Part shown: in pieces, positions 32,643-44,531 of the stretch
Position numbering within the stretch: the stretch's first letter is position 1
Layout of the letters: the number at the start of each line of letters is the position of its first letter
From: Balanoglossus misakiensis
Taxonomy: Eukaryota > Hemichordata
NCBI GenBank assembly: GCA_040954595.2
Contig: CM082587.2
Coordinates: 6,944,001-7,008,000 of the forward strand
Reading direction: 5' to 3'
Length of the DNA: 64,000 bases
Made by a program: the position numbers and the translations under genes
Notes under the pieces: generated by a model
The model's input: only the letters and a program-made list of their open reading frames with translations
Told to the model about the DNA's origin: nothing
Database searches by the model: none

Positions 32643-35600
32643 ATGTTCCGCCACGTAATCCTGTTGGCCTTGATCGGGATAGCCGTCGCGCAGCCCAACG
32701 ATAGGTGAGTATAGCCCTGCGCTCTGGTATCGTCGGTGGTAAGCAGTTGATTTTAGTAATTAACACGAAGCCGTAATCCGTGTTATTATTTAAGATTTAA
32801 TTTAAAAAGAACATTCTGGAAATTTCTTCATGGTGCATGGGTGTTCGGACGATTCGTTAATATAACTATACCGTGCAGACTAGACAACTGCATGGCCATG
32901 GCATCAAATCGAATATTCTTTCATATAGGAAGGTGTTGGTATTGTTAATGATAACTTTGCGCCTTTGTGCGATACATTGCATTTGGTTTATACGCACTGT
33001 CCGGTTATGGAGCAACTCCGTGATCTGGTCAACTAACTTATTTCCTCCATTCCAGCAATGAGCGACCATCGTTCTGTAGCACCGAGTGTCCACGCTTCGA
33101 CTTGATGTGCTCGGGGGATGGCTACGAGGTCAGGCGTTACCCGAGCAGCAAATGGGTCTCCACCAAAGTGCAGGCGTTGACGCTGACCGAGGCGTCCACG
33201 CGAGCCTTCTGGAAGTTGTACGCCTACATTCAAGGGTCCAACGACCAAGGTAAACACCACGGAGACTCGGACTCATAAGTGGACCAATAGAAGATGACAC
33301 TACGGCGCTTTCCTGTTAGAATATAACAAATGAAATACCCTTTTCTTATGAAAAGCAAACCACCTTTGCCTGCGTGGCTTGGTACGTGTGTTTGCATTGC
33401 CTCTCCACAAAGACCGTGAGGGTGACGCTGCAAAAGACAAGACCCGCAGACAAAGGTGTTTTGCCATTCATAAGAAAATGTATATTATTTATCATAGTCC
33501 AACAGGGAAACGCCGTAGTGTGATTTGTTATCGGCCACATATGAGTCCCTGTGATAACACTACTTGCAAATATCTTCTTGCCATTCAAACTATGTATGTG
33601 CAGTCGAGCTCAGACAGTTCTAATAGATGAAAAATTCAATCATAATTTTTATAGACATATAGTTACTGGTTGAAGGTAGCAACGGATACGAGGATACTCT
33701 TCGGCGCAGGTGGCATCAAAACCATTGTTAGTCACGACCTCCATATTTTCAGTCATTCAGATATTTCACATTGTTCGTAAGCACAAGAAGAAACGTCACG
33801 GCAAAATTGGGTTCAACAACAATACCATTTTCTGTGATTTTTCCACAATGGCGCGTCACATCATTCTTACAGGTGTCAAGATTGCCATGACAACGCCGGT
33901 GTTGACAGAAATATCCAGGAGACAGTCGAGTTGGGCATTGAAGGAATACACATTGTCTTTCTATCTGCCGGAGGAATTCTGGGAAAATGTACCAAAGCCC
34001 GTCGACCCCAAAGTGAGTCTTGTCTTTCCCTACATCTCTTCTTATGCGTATTCTAGGCTTGTTTACCACAATTTTTTACAAGGTTTTATTATGTTTTCGT
34101 AATTTCCAATATTTTGTCAGTCTAAAACAAGCCAGATCCAACAAGAAAGAACGGTTTACTAGTATACCTAACAACGGAAATACAGACAAAACAGCTCGAA
34201 CTTAGAGTTGCTGGAGGTTTAACTACACGACGTCATTCAACTCATCACGTGACTGCAGCAGACCTATCTCTGTGATAGCCAATGCAAAACAGGGCTTACA
34301 CCACGCTACAAATGCAAGGCCAAACGTTGCAAGCACGGGACTAAAGTTCAACGAACTTTTGCAGTCCATGTTTACTTTTGCAATGTGCGTTGTTGATAGG
34401 AAACTTCGGTTCAAATGTGGAGCTTGCTGATTATGATTATCTGGAAAGATGCCGCATCTGTTTCCTATGACAGGAAATCGCGTTCGAGTTTAGCAAAGTT
34501 CGTTTAACCGCCGAGAGACTGTTTTTTCAACCCGTATCCCATGCGTCTATTTTTGATGGAATGAGTTGGAAATCAGCTCGTGTGCTGATTGGTTAGATCC
34601 GTTGAATTCCCATCCCAGATGAGAACGTAGTGGTTCCGACTCTGGGATTGGTACAGCGCCCGAGCGATCCCATAGTGCCAAAAAACATGTTGATAGTCAT
34701 TACCTGAATGCGGCTGTATATCTCGAGTTGCCTGCTTGGCATTCTTGTGAAAAATATGGGTAAACGTAATTTCCTCTTTAAGAATATATTCATTACTAAG
34801 CTTAAGTTTGAATGGACAAAACATGTGAAACACAATGTCAATACGATTGCTGTCGCTCGCAAGGATGTGCACGAGCTGCGTGGAAAATTTCCATATCTTC
34901 TGCGTCATTTGTACAAAAAACAATATTATAGCCCAGTGTGCGTCTTACAATCGTCCCCACAGATTTCCATCAAGGAGACGAAAGAATTCATTGCATACGT
35001 GATGGTGTATGATGGATTTGCAACGGAGCCAATACCATACAGGAAATCAGAAGAGCTGTCGAGGCTCCTGGAGGAAAACAAGGAACCCTACGCTTCTGGC
35101 TTCTACTACAGCGCAGGTTACGACAGGTATACCTGGTCAACATTGGCAGTTAACCCCAGGAAAACACTGGCAGCCATTTTGAATTTCAAATGTTTGATAA
35201 TTTTGCTCTCCCATTCAATATTTTTGCACGGCGACACCGAAATTTTATTCTTAGTTTTAAGATAAAATTACCTAAAGTTGCCTTTAGACTCTGGGTTTTA
35301 AAAAGCGCTAATTCTGTTTAAAATCGACACAATGTCTTTATATGCGACTTAAACATAATGATTTTGATTTAGTAAGGTCGACTTGTAAACGTGTTATTCC
35401 CTTCATGCTTTGTTACAGGCCAGGCAAACTGGTTGATCGCCATAATGAAGTGTGGTTAGTCTTGGCGAACGATTTGATTGACACATACACTTGCAAAGGC
35501 ACGCCCACCGAGGAATCCGAAGATCCAATCACCATTGAGCAATGCAAAAGTAAGCAAACTTCGGAGCGAAAGGGTCTATACCCCAAAGTAATGAGTTAGG

Positions 35601-38600
35601 CCCTATGCTCTGGCACATAATTATCACCGACAATTTCATATCGTACTGTACCCTATAAATTATGTACTGAATTACAAAAAATGTCTCTTTTTGACTCAAC
35701 ATTTTACACTGTACCAACGGAAGTACAAGGATGTGAGGTCAAATAGAAGTCATGAAAGTGGCCTGTTATCTTTAGTAGAGGATCGGAAGTTTCTGGTGTC
35801 TCGGGCTGCAGATCGGAATCAACACATTTTTGGACTAGATAAAATAGTTCGACAACCCCCAGGCATGGACAACCCCTTTTGCATCTCACATTTTCTCACA
35901 TGAATCCATTTAAGTCCATTTATGTCACGTGACATTAATTTCCTTGCCGGAATCACATGTCCTGAGAACAAAATTTGGGAAGGAGTAGTTACGGCACGTA
36001 CGCCCGTTTAAAAACCAGTCTTACTTTTTTACAAAACATTACAAATGACATTTTCCTTTTCTTCTAAATAACTGTTTTCGTTTCATAGAGACCGAATGTC
36101 CGTCTTACAAACTACTGAATACTTACGATAACGGAATTGAAAAGCGTCGCTATGACAATCTGGTCATGGTTACTAAGGAGATCCAATCATGTTGGTATGA
36201 AATGGCGTCCATGGAAGGATTCTGGGCCCTCTTTAGATACATCAGCGGTAAGTTGAAAAAAATGAGTTTTTCCCAAGATGCAGTGCACGCTGACAACACC
36301 TTTTTCCGTGGCGGTGTCGTCTGCTGACACATTTGGAAAACAAGTGTCGTGGCTTGAACGTCTCATTTTCTCTTTGTGACGTGCACCTTGAAAGATTTTT
36401 CCCGCTTTCATTTTTAGGAGACAACGACAGGCAGCTGAAAATACCAATGACTGCCCCTGTTGCTTTGGCAGTCGAAGAAAAAACGAGAGAGACGTCAAAG
36501 GAGAAAAATAAAGAAGATAGTCAGCAATGCGACCGTGTTTATTCAATGTCTTTTTACGTCCCAAAGAAATATCATTGGAACCCACCCAAACCCACAGAGG
36601 TGAGAATGCGCTTCGCAACAACACGGTTACTAGCCATGGCAACACTACAGATTTTTAAAAATCACTTTTAGATATCGTAGCTTTCAAACCGGCATCTAAT
36701 AGGCATACTGGAATACTAGTAAGCACTGAAATGTAGCACTTTAAACGATAACGTCAAAAATTATCGGACTTTGCCTTTGCAGGAAGGTGTCAGTATTCGG
36801 AAACTCGACAACGTCACCGTTTACGTGAAAACGTACGGCGGATGGGCGACACAACTCGTGATGAATCTGAACCAAAAGCTAGCCAAGAGGCAGCTGGATT
36901 CGCTGGGACTCTGCTACCAGCGGGAACCATTCCTGTCTCTCGGCTACGACGACCCGACGACGCTGTTCAACAGAAGGAACGAGATCTGGTTGCTGTCGTG
37001 CGAGGATGATGACGCGAGACCTGAATCCACCACTGACGCCGTGCCGCGTTCGGTGTCGACCACAACAGCAGAGCCGGACACTACCTCCAGTATTGCGACG
37101 GAGACCGACAACACTATCTTTACTACCCCTAGCAAAACGTCCGATCCTTTGGAAGAGACAGAAGTAGATAGTACGAGGTAAACAGACTAAAATGAATGTT
37201 TTTATTCTAAGATTTTTCGACTTAGTTTTTGAGGTTGGAAATGCCATTTCCACTGAGAAAATGCGCAGTAGTTTTATCAAATATTTTCACGATCACTGAC
37301 ACCTTTGAAGCTTGCAGTGGAAACGAATTTTTCTGGATTTTCTAGGATGAATAGAAATATCCCACGTTTTGTTGGATTTAATCTCGTCTTCTTCGTTTTC
37401 AGTTCGTTTTCTGTCTGCGCGGACAGAAACATCAATTGTCCGGACTTCGACAACATCGAACGGGATGGTGACATAGCAGAGAGAGAATACGGAGAAACGA
37501 AGTGGATTGGCAAAACTTTGCAAGCTTGCGATATCAACGAGGCGCAGATGGTAGCTTCTCACTCACTAGTCAACTACTTTAACGGTAGGTTCGATTTTTT
37601 GTAAAAAAAAAAGTTTGTCCGACAAAGCTACAGTTTATGAGATAGGGGCTTAGGGGCCTTATAATGAACTGAACCTGTATCCGGTCAATATTCACTCACG
37701 TTTTTGATTAGAAAGATAAGATGAATACATTTGACATCCATCGAATATTTCTTCAGGTAGCATACATCTGCCAATATTCTACCATGTTAAAATCTTATTA
37801 AATCACAGCACTCTACTTCTGCCATCTTCGTTTTTTCTCTCTCCATTTGAAGGGATGAATTCAATGGAAAGGAAGATTCCAATGACAGCTCCCGTTCTGA
37901 CCACCGTACATCCGTCATCATCCAGTGAGAGAGGCTGCAACGACACGTACACCGTGTCGTTCTTCATCCCGGAGGAATTCCAAGAAAACACCCCGGAGCC
38001 AGAAGATGACGACCTCCACATCTCCGTTCTCGTGCCTCGTGTCTTTGTCAAGGTAAAGTGGCGCGGACTATTTTGTATAATCTGGAGCTTGTCATGACGG
38101 CTGTCGCCTGGACTGCCGCTCTGTGTCGTTTTGATGGCTTGCGTCAGTGTATTTCAATCATTAATTTAAGTTCTAACGATCACCAAAGTTGGCGGGACAC
38201 AGACACCTGAATAACCGAACCCAAAGCTAGCACATGTGTAAAAAAATCAGCCGGACTTAACTTCTCCTTTTAAAGATATACTGGCATCTATGCAAATTTG
38301 GGCCACAGTTACCACGGAAGCTTGACATCTCACCAATGACAGATTGTCACGCGGTGGCCACAAATATGTCATCAAATGTCAAAGTTTCTATGTCGTCCTA
38401 CATTTAAAATATAACCTGTTAAGCGTTTCCACTGACAGGGCTTCAATTCGTGGACAACTGTCGGCAAGATAGAGGAAACCGCCACTGAAATGAAAGACGC
38501 CCTCGTCGACAGTAGAGAGTGCGAATCGATTGACCCCAGCTTCTACTATGTGGCAGGTACGTTTTGAAATATGAGAACGCCATTTTGTTTTAATGCTGAT

Positions 38601-41600
38601 GGTAAAATTTTGACGATGCATACATTTGGAATTATGCCATTATAAACACCAAAGAACCATATTTGTGACGAGTGCAAAACCGATGACGGTACAGTGCGCT
38701 ATAAATGGTACCCATATTTTTGCTCATCAAATCTAACCCGTGACGTACATGTTTTCTCTATTTCTTCTGTCTTACATGAAATTAACGCTTCACAAGGATA
38801 CGACAGACCATTCAGTTCACAACAGCCGTACTCTGAGGTCTGGATTCCCACCAAGTTCTGTTTTGAGGACGACATCTTTAATGTTGCAAGACAGGTGAAC
38901 AAGCAACACCTTTGTTATTTGGTTTACTTGTCGAGGCGCCCTCTTCATCTGACTTGTTGTTATAGGGGGCAAAATACTAGTATTCATTTTTTATGTCTGT
39001 GTGGCTGAAGTGACGGTCCCGGTTCACGAAATTCGCGCTTTGTTGGAGATGTACTGAATGTTCCTCCTCGTTTATTCTGGCAGCTGAACAGACTGATGCA
39101 GAAGCGGCTTTTTGCAGACTCGGGACTTGACGGTCTGGAATACGAACCACCGGTGTGTTCCGACGCGGACGGCGAGTGTCACGGTGCGCCGTACACAGTG
39201 GACAGAATCAAGCTGCATTACGAGGAAAGGACTTACAAACGAGGTAAACGAATTTCATAGTTCCCCTTCTCGAGTTTTCGTTTCCCTCGCTGTGTTCAAG
39301 TAATTGTAATCGCCTGCTCTCAGTGTCCACCAGTGCGCAATATCGCAAAGTGAGCTCCAGTATTGGACACTTTGAGGGACTGGTCAGTTTCTTCGACATG
39401 GGGGTGGATTCATGGAGGAGGTCACCCTGTTTGGGAATTGGGTGATGGGGAGGTCAACGGGGAGTGACCGGGGGTCACCCACTTTTCCATGTTCAATTGG
39501 GGGGGGGGCTCGATCACTATTTGATATCCACAAAATAGAATCCATCCCCGACCAAAGAAACTGACCAGTCCCTAACAGGCGATCCGACTTTTTTTTAGTA
39601 TTGACAGTAGATCAAATAATCACAGGTTCACAAGGATGTCGATATCAGCACATGTACTTACGACAAATTCACTTCATCTACAATTCGGCTTTTTTCTTGA
39701 AGAAAACGAAAAGTGTTTCAGCCATGCCAACGGCGTAGACTATCGCGGTGTGTTATCAACGACCGTGTCGGGCAAGACTTGTCAGAAGTGGAGCGAGCAG
39801 ACGCCCCACGACCACAGCCGGTCGCCGGAGAACTATCCGTACGGTGGACTAGGGGAACACAACTACTGTCGCAACCCCGACGCCGAACCCCGACCTTGGT
39901 GTTACACCACGGACCCAGAAACCAGATGGGACTACTGCGATGTCGGAGAAGCTGGGGAGCACTGCGGTAAACAATGACAAATATCTGTCCATCGACATAT
40001 CAACCTGTCCGTTTTCAAACAGAGAGCAAACAGTAATGTTGCAGTCCTCACGACAACGTGCCATCTGGTTAATTAAAAAGCGTTTCCAAAATTCTCTTCA
40101 TATTAGCCCAAGTTCTTGTCCGTCCATCTACCAGCTATCTCTATATCAAATAAATTCTCTCCAGCTATCTATTCCTATGAGATTTACAGTATAGAAAATT
40201 TCTAACATGTCTCCATGTGAATAATGTATCGGGTTTATGATCTACCAACCACTCCGTGCTTTTTCGGCCAGGGTAAAAAAAACGAGTTTCTTCAATCATA
40301 CATGCAAGTTCGACAAGACCTCAGTATGTCTTGCATCATATAAGTTGTCCCTCTAAACTTCTTCCTCTTTAACGTCCATTCCTTTAGGTACGAAGTGGGC
40401 ATGCGTAGACACCCAAGCCTGCAACTTCAGGAGCGCCTTCAGACAAACGCACAACCTCTTATCAAACTATGTCCGTCGCCAGGGCAACCAAAATGGCGTG
40501 GAATTCAAAGCCGGGCGTCCGCAGGTTTATCAGGTAAGCCACGACCGCCAAGAAATGGGATTGAAAGACGCGATCTTAAACTTTGGACCACATGTTTGAC
40601 AAAAGAGGGTTAAAAATTCAGTGTTTAAGTTGTGTGATGTTTTGTATTAAAAAGGAGATCGGAAATTTTTAAGTGTTGGTACTATTGGAAAAAAATGGGT
40701 CAAAATTCTTGAATTCAGAATAAATCAACCATTATACCATTTTTTCTTAATTAGATGAGAATCTCGGATTTGAGCAAGCCATCGTGTGACAAGCAATACA
40801 AAGTTTGCTCCTACGTGACTCCGGAATTTCAAGACTCGCCTCCACAACCTACTGACCCAAGGGTAAATAACCTTCTCTTCTTTTGAGCGTGAAAAACTCC
40901 CAGAGATTTCACATTTTGAGTTTTCGCTATTTTAGACGTGTTAATCCGTTACTGTTGCGGGACGTACTATATCGTCACAGTCAGGTTTATCAAATGTGGA
41001 ATCAATTGATAAAAACTCATGAAATACTACACGACCACAAATACATTCCTACGTAGCAACACTTGTCACATATTTCGTGTATACCATTATGTCGTTATCT
41101 GAAAATATCCAAATTAAACTTATTCACAATACGAACTATTTTTTTCAACTGGAATAGGTTACCATTGAAGAAATGCCACAAACGTCCTTCTACGTCACTG
41201 CATTTGGTGGTCACATCTCTGATGACGTCATCGACCACCAAGTTCGTAATCTGCAGTCTCATCTCGAAAACGAAGACTTGGCCGATTCGCTTGCTGTAAG
41301 TTCAACTCACACAAGTTGGCAATGTTTTCAAATATCACGATGCAAAATTCACGTAAACATAGTTTTGTTCACAATTATCTTGCAGCCAGGGCTTAAACTA
41401 GCAAAACGACATTCGTTCCCAGAGCATACGAAAAGAAACAATATGGCGAATACGCGCCCACGTGCTCTTTTTTTTTTTTTTACAAAACTCTAAATTCCGA
41501 TTATTGTTAATTCAGTACTTATAAACGTGGATAAGACAGTCATAGTCTTCTCCTTTTCGATGACAATACACTATGACCATATCTGAGTCGCCAATGATTT

Positions 41601-41753
41601 GAAACAATCTACGCTTTCGTACCCATGTTACTAACTAGTGCTAAATGTTCATAATTTTTTTCTCAGGATGTTGTGTTCGCTGCTGCTTACAACTCTCCCA
41701 GGCGAATAGAAGACAGATACAACGAAATATGGCTCCCTATCCCAAGAGAATAA
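32643..41753 (+). CDS. Secreted four-SOUL-domain protein with a kringle
   Basis: Eighteen exons, all in phase: 32643-32704, 33056-33249, 33873-34012, 34963-35126, 35419-35549, 36089-36247, 36418-36599, 36783-37177, 37403-37584, 37853-38052, 38439-38556, 38797-38894, 39084-39243, 39703-39966, 40388-40533, 40755-40862, 41158-41295, 41667-41753; 975 residues. Signal peptide [16 protein letters not shown] (1-16). SOUL1 (about 44-202) is canonical: [54 protein letters not shown]2 (252-415) has KIPMTAPV and NEIWLL. Then a Thr/Ser/Asp/Glu linker (416-476), SOUL3 (about 487-660, [13 protein letters not shown]), linker, a six-Cys kringle (733-816; NYCRNPD, PWCYTTD, DYCDV), and a diverged SOUL4 (818-975) ending [16 protein letters not shown] domains (HEBP1/2) bind haem or hydrophobic ligands; kringles bind proteins. 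The function is unknown. The architecture is inferred from genomic splice sites only. Confidence 0.93.
38269..38362. mobile_element. MITE family D, partial diverged copy
   Basis: Resembles the left half of 16698-16889 (TTAAAGATATACTGGCATCTATGCAAATTTGGGCCACAGTTACCA against its counterpart) but lacks the right terminal repeat. Lies in intron 10 of the SOUL-kringle gene. Confidence 0.55.
39375..39573. mobile_element. MITE family C, copy 1
   Basis: 199 bp with terminal inverted repeats AGGGACTGGTCAGTTTCTT / AAGAAACTGACCAGTCCCT and a G-rich interior (GGTCAACGGGG, a run of nine G). Lies in the intron just before the kringle exon of the SOUL-kringle gene. The second copy is at 47263-47456. Confidence 0.92.
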
Positions 41754-42002
41754 GCTGCCCCACGCCATGCGTGCCTGTAACTCATTTAAGATGATACACC
41801 AACAATATTTTTTATCTATGCATGGACACATACATTGTCCTAAAGCATTTATTTAGATTAATTAGAGTGCAGTTGGTTGTACGGGAAGTGAACTGAAAAG
41901 AAGACGGTGTCATTTTCTTTTTTATAGAGTCTGTTCACAGTTGTTTGCAACTTCAAGTTTTTATTTACCAGTGAAGCGTTATTCTTACTTTTATATATCT
42001 TG

Positions 42003-42008
42003 AATAAA
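42003..42008 (+). terminator. Polyadenylation signal of the SOUL-kringle gene
   Basis: AATAAA 250 nt after the stop codon at 41751-41753, in AT-rich sequence. Confidence 0.6.
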
Positions 42009-43300
42009 TTTAGAAGTATCAGAATGTGTTTGGTTGAGAAATTGTGCTGTGATACGTAATCGTGAAATGTAGATCAGTGGGTGTGGCAGACTGATTTTTT
42101 AGTCGTATGGGGTTGAATGTCGTGGAGCGCCAGCACATGACTAAATCTTTCAGTCTGTATGCGGCCGACAGGTTTAAGAAATACAGTACTTGGCCACTGG
42201 TGGCGATGTTTACCCCAAGACTTACTTCCCACATTTTGTCGTCTAGAGAGCTGACAGAGTTACTAGTATTAAAATGGGGTTCAGATGGGGAAAAATCCAA
42301 TTCAATTTTGTTTTATGTCATAAACAAGATGTTTCTTTTGCTGAATTTTTCTTTCGTGTGCAGACTAGAATTAGAATCGGGTGGAAAAATTACGAAGATG
42401 CTGACAATGCTGAACCAAGAAGTTACACCAGTGGTTAGATGTTTTTGGGAAAAATATACATTTGCATGGTAACAAAAAAATCATAATCATGTTACGTGGT
42501 TGTGTCAATATTTTAATATTAAGACTTGTTTTATATTTAATAAGTAATTCGATCTTATATAAGCATCGATAACATAAAGTGCACAGGCAAAACGGAAGTT
42601 GGTACACGGTGTATCAACTTCCCTATTTATGATCACCTAAGGGATGCCTCATTATATATCATGGTGATTAATTTTCTGATTTTTCACGCGTTTCTTCCTT
42701 TGATCCGAGTATGGCAGACGAGTTTTACAGAAAAATTGCATAAGAAACGTGTTTAGTCTTTTTATAAATAGGAATGGAAGTACTAGGGCGTATCCTAAGG
42801 TCATGGGAATTAAACACAAATGATGATCGTACAAACGACTCGCATGTACAAGTCAAATTTACATCCACCATCAACACAGGCAATTTTCTTCATATTATGT
42901 TTAATTACGAGTACTGACCATGCCTGGTGCGTAAAGGGAATATATAATTAGGAAAAATAGGTAATGTTTTTCAACCACAAACGACTGGGCCTTAGAAAAA
43001 GAAAGTGTCTGTCACCGTTGAATGCATGCTGCGCCGGGAACCGTCCTTTTTATTTTAAGACCTTGCCCTTCGACTTTGCGTTGTACCATACCATGGTATT
43101 GCAGTAAACAGACGAACTCTTTTCATGGACGTCACCTCAATGACCCCTCCCTCCAGATCTATTCATTCCGACCCTATTCATAAGTCGTTTCCATGGTGAC
43201 GGTTCTTTAGCGCGCGAAAATAAGGCTACAGCGGGAATGATACCACCGATTGATTTCCTTATTTAACCAAGAATATCTGGAAGAAGTGGTGGATATTGTA
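42009..43300. other. Intergenic, no supported gene
   Basis: AT-rich spacer. An open frame on each strand at 42019-42472 (93 and 121 codons) has no recognisable domain and no splice context. Its segment AGTACTTGGCCACTGGTGGC... looks like unique or old repeat sequence. Confidence 0.4.
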
Positions 43301-43319
43301 TTTAGCATAAATAATTCAC

Positions 43320-43643
43320 TGCAAAGACACGCGCAGCGACACATATCATGCATATCGCGCAACGCGCGCAGTCTAGTCGAGTCAAGGCCGCGAATCGCGA
43401 CTGTTGCTGGCGGCGCGAGACTTCGCTTGCGGGATCTCGCGTTATTTGGAACAGAATTGTCCACATGTTATTGTTGTGATTATCACATGTACACCGGTGG
43501 GCACAATCGAGCGCGGCCGTGCTAGCGAAGGTACGTAATCGCCATATATTGCCGAAGTTCCGCGACGCAACCATCCATCCGGGTGTTGTAAACATTGCCT
43601 TTGTCCGTCGACGGCTCGAAGAGAGACACACAGTGAGGACGAC
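43320..43643 (+). promoter_or_regulatory. CpG-rich promoter region of the 182-residue gene
   Basis: The AT-rich background changes here to a CG-dense block (GCGCAACGCGCGCAG, GGCGGCGCGAGAC, TCGAGCGCGGCCGTG), ending at the start codon at 43644. Typical of an unmethylated promoter or 5' UTR. Confidence 0.5.
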
Positions 43644-44192
43644 ATGACAGACAGTTCGTCCGACAGCGATATGAGCAACACGGTCGTCATGAATTCGACG
43701 GTGTCGTCCAAGCACTCGCTGGACGCACAGACGATCCCGATGAATGAGGAGCAGCCGAACCTCGAGGACCAGAAATGGGCCATGCTCGCCGGGCAGGCTG
43801 CCTTCAACCTGCAGTCGCACATCTTCAAAGCGGTCCTGCCGCCGGGGCTGATCAAGCCGCACATTTTCCCGCGAAATATCAGCGACATGATGAGGATGAT
43901 CGACAAGTACAAGAACACAAAGGAAGAGGCGCGCCTCGAGAACGCCGAACAAAAATGGCAGGAGTTGAAATGCCGGATAACGTGGAAGAAAGAACACGAA
44001 CTCGCGTTGGAACAGATCAAATCGGCCTACATGCACATTGCACACCCACTCGAGGTGCTCATGAAACTGCCGCTGGATCAGAAAAACAACCCGGACGATA
44101 TCAAAACAGCCTTCAGGGCGGTCTTGCCATCGAACCTCAAAGACAGGGGAGACGAACTCACGGACATGCTGTCGAAAATCGGGAATCTATGA
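43644..44192 (+). CDS. Intronless gene, 182-residue protein, unrecognised
   Basis: The product is acidic and Ser-rich at the N-terminus (MTDSSSDSDMSNT), then predominantly helical and charged (LENAEQKWQELKCRITWKKE, EHELALEQIKSAYMHI) and ends LTDMLSKIGNL. No signal peptide, membrane segment or known domain is visible, so it is probably cytoplasmic or nuclear and partly coiled-coil. Support for a real gene: a GC-rich coding segment with G/C-biased third positions, a CpG-rich leader, start context GACGACATG, and AATAAA at 44526-44531. A 247-codon frame on the opposite strand is the mirror of this GC bias and is not taken as a gene. It could be a retrocopy or a lineage-specific gene; no function is assigned. 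Confidence 0.65.
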   Translation: MTDSSSDSDMSNTVVMNSTVSSKHSLDAQTIPMNEEQPNLEDQKWAMLAGQAAFNLQSHIFKAVLPPGLIKPHIFPRNISDMMRMIDKYKNTKEEARLENAEQKWQELKCRITWKKEHELALEQIKSAYMHIAHPLEVLMKLPLDQKNNPDDIKTAFRAVLPSNLKDRGDELTDMLSKIGNL

Positions 44193-44531
44193 CCACGGTT
44201 CTCGGCCGTTTACCGTTATGTTACGGACGTGTGAACGTATGGTGCTTCCAACAACATTGCGCTACCGATCACGGATGCCACATCAACATTTTCTTCTTGG
44301 GTCTCTGTCGAGTCGACAGAGTTTGCTTTATTAATGTTGCTGTGATATTTTTAAGGAGCTGTACTATTTTGTGCAAGAAGACAATTTTGCAATAGTCGAT
44401 TTTGCTGTGTAAATATTCCACGTTATGACGTATTCAAATATTGAGACATAGTCTTCATATGATACATACAGAAGACGTGCAGTAGGCAGCCTTCTGGATT
44501 TATGAGAATGCGTTGAATCTTCTGTAATAAA
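44193..44531 (+). terminator. 3' UTR and polyadenylation signal of the 182-residue gene
   Basis: 339 nt from the stop to AATAAA at 44526-44531. The sequence turns AT-rich right after the stop, as expected for a 3' UTR. Confidence 0.55.

Noticed and set aside
42019-42472. Frames of 121 (plus) and 93 (minus) codons beyond the SOUL-kringle gene
   Set aside because: They overlap the same DNA, lack splice context and lie just past a polyadenylation signal.
43302-44045. 247-codon open frame on the minus strand
   Set aside because: It mirrors the GC-biased 182-residue gene; its protein is Arg/Val/Leu-rich with no domain, and the plus-strand gene has better start context and a polyadenylation signal.
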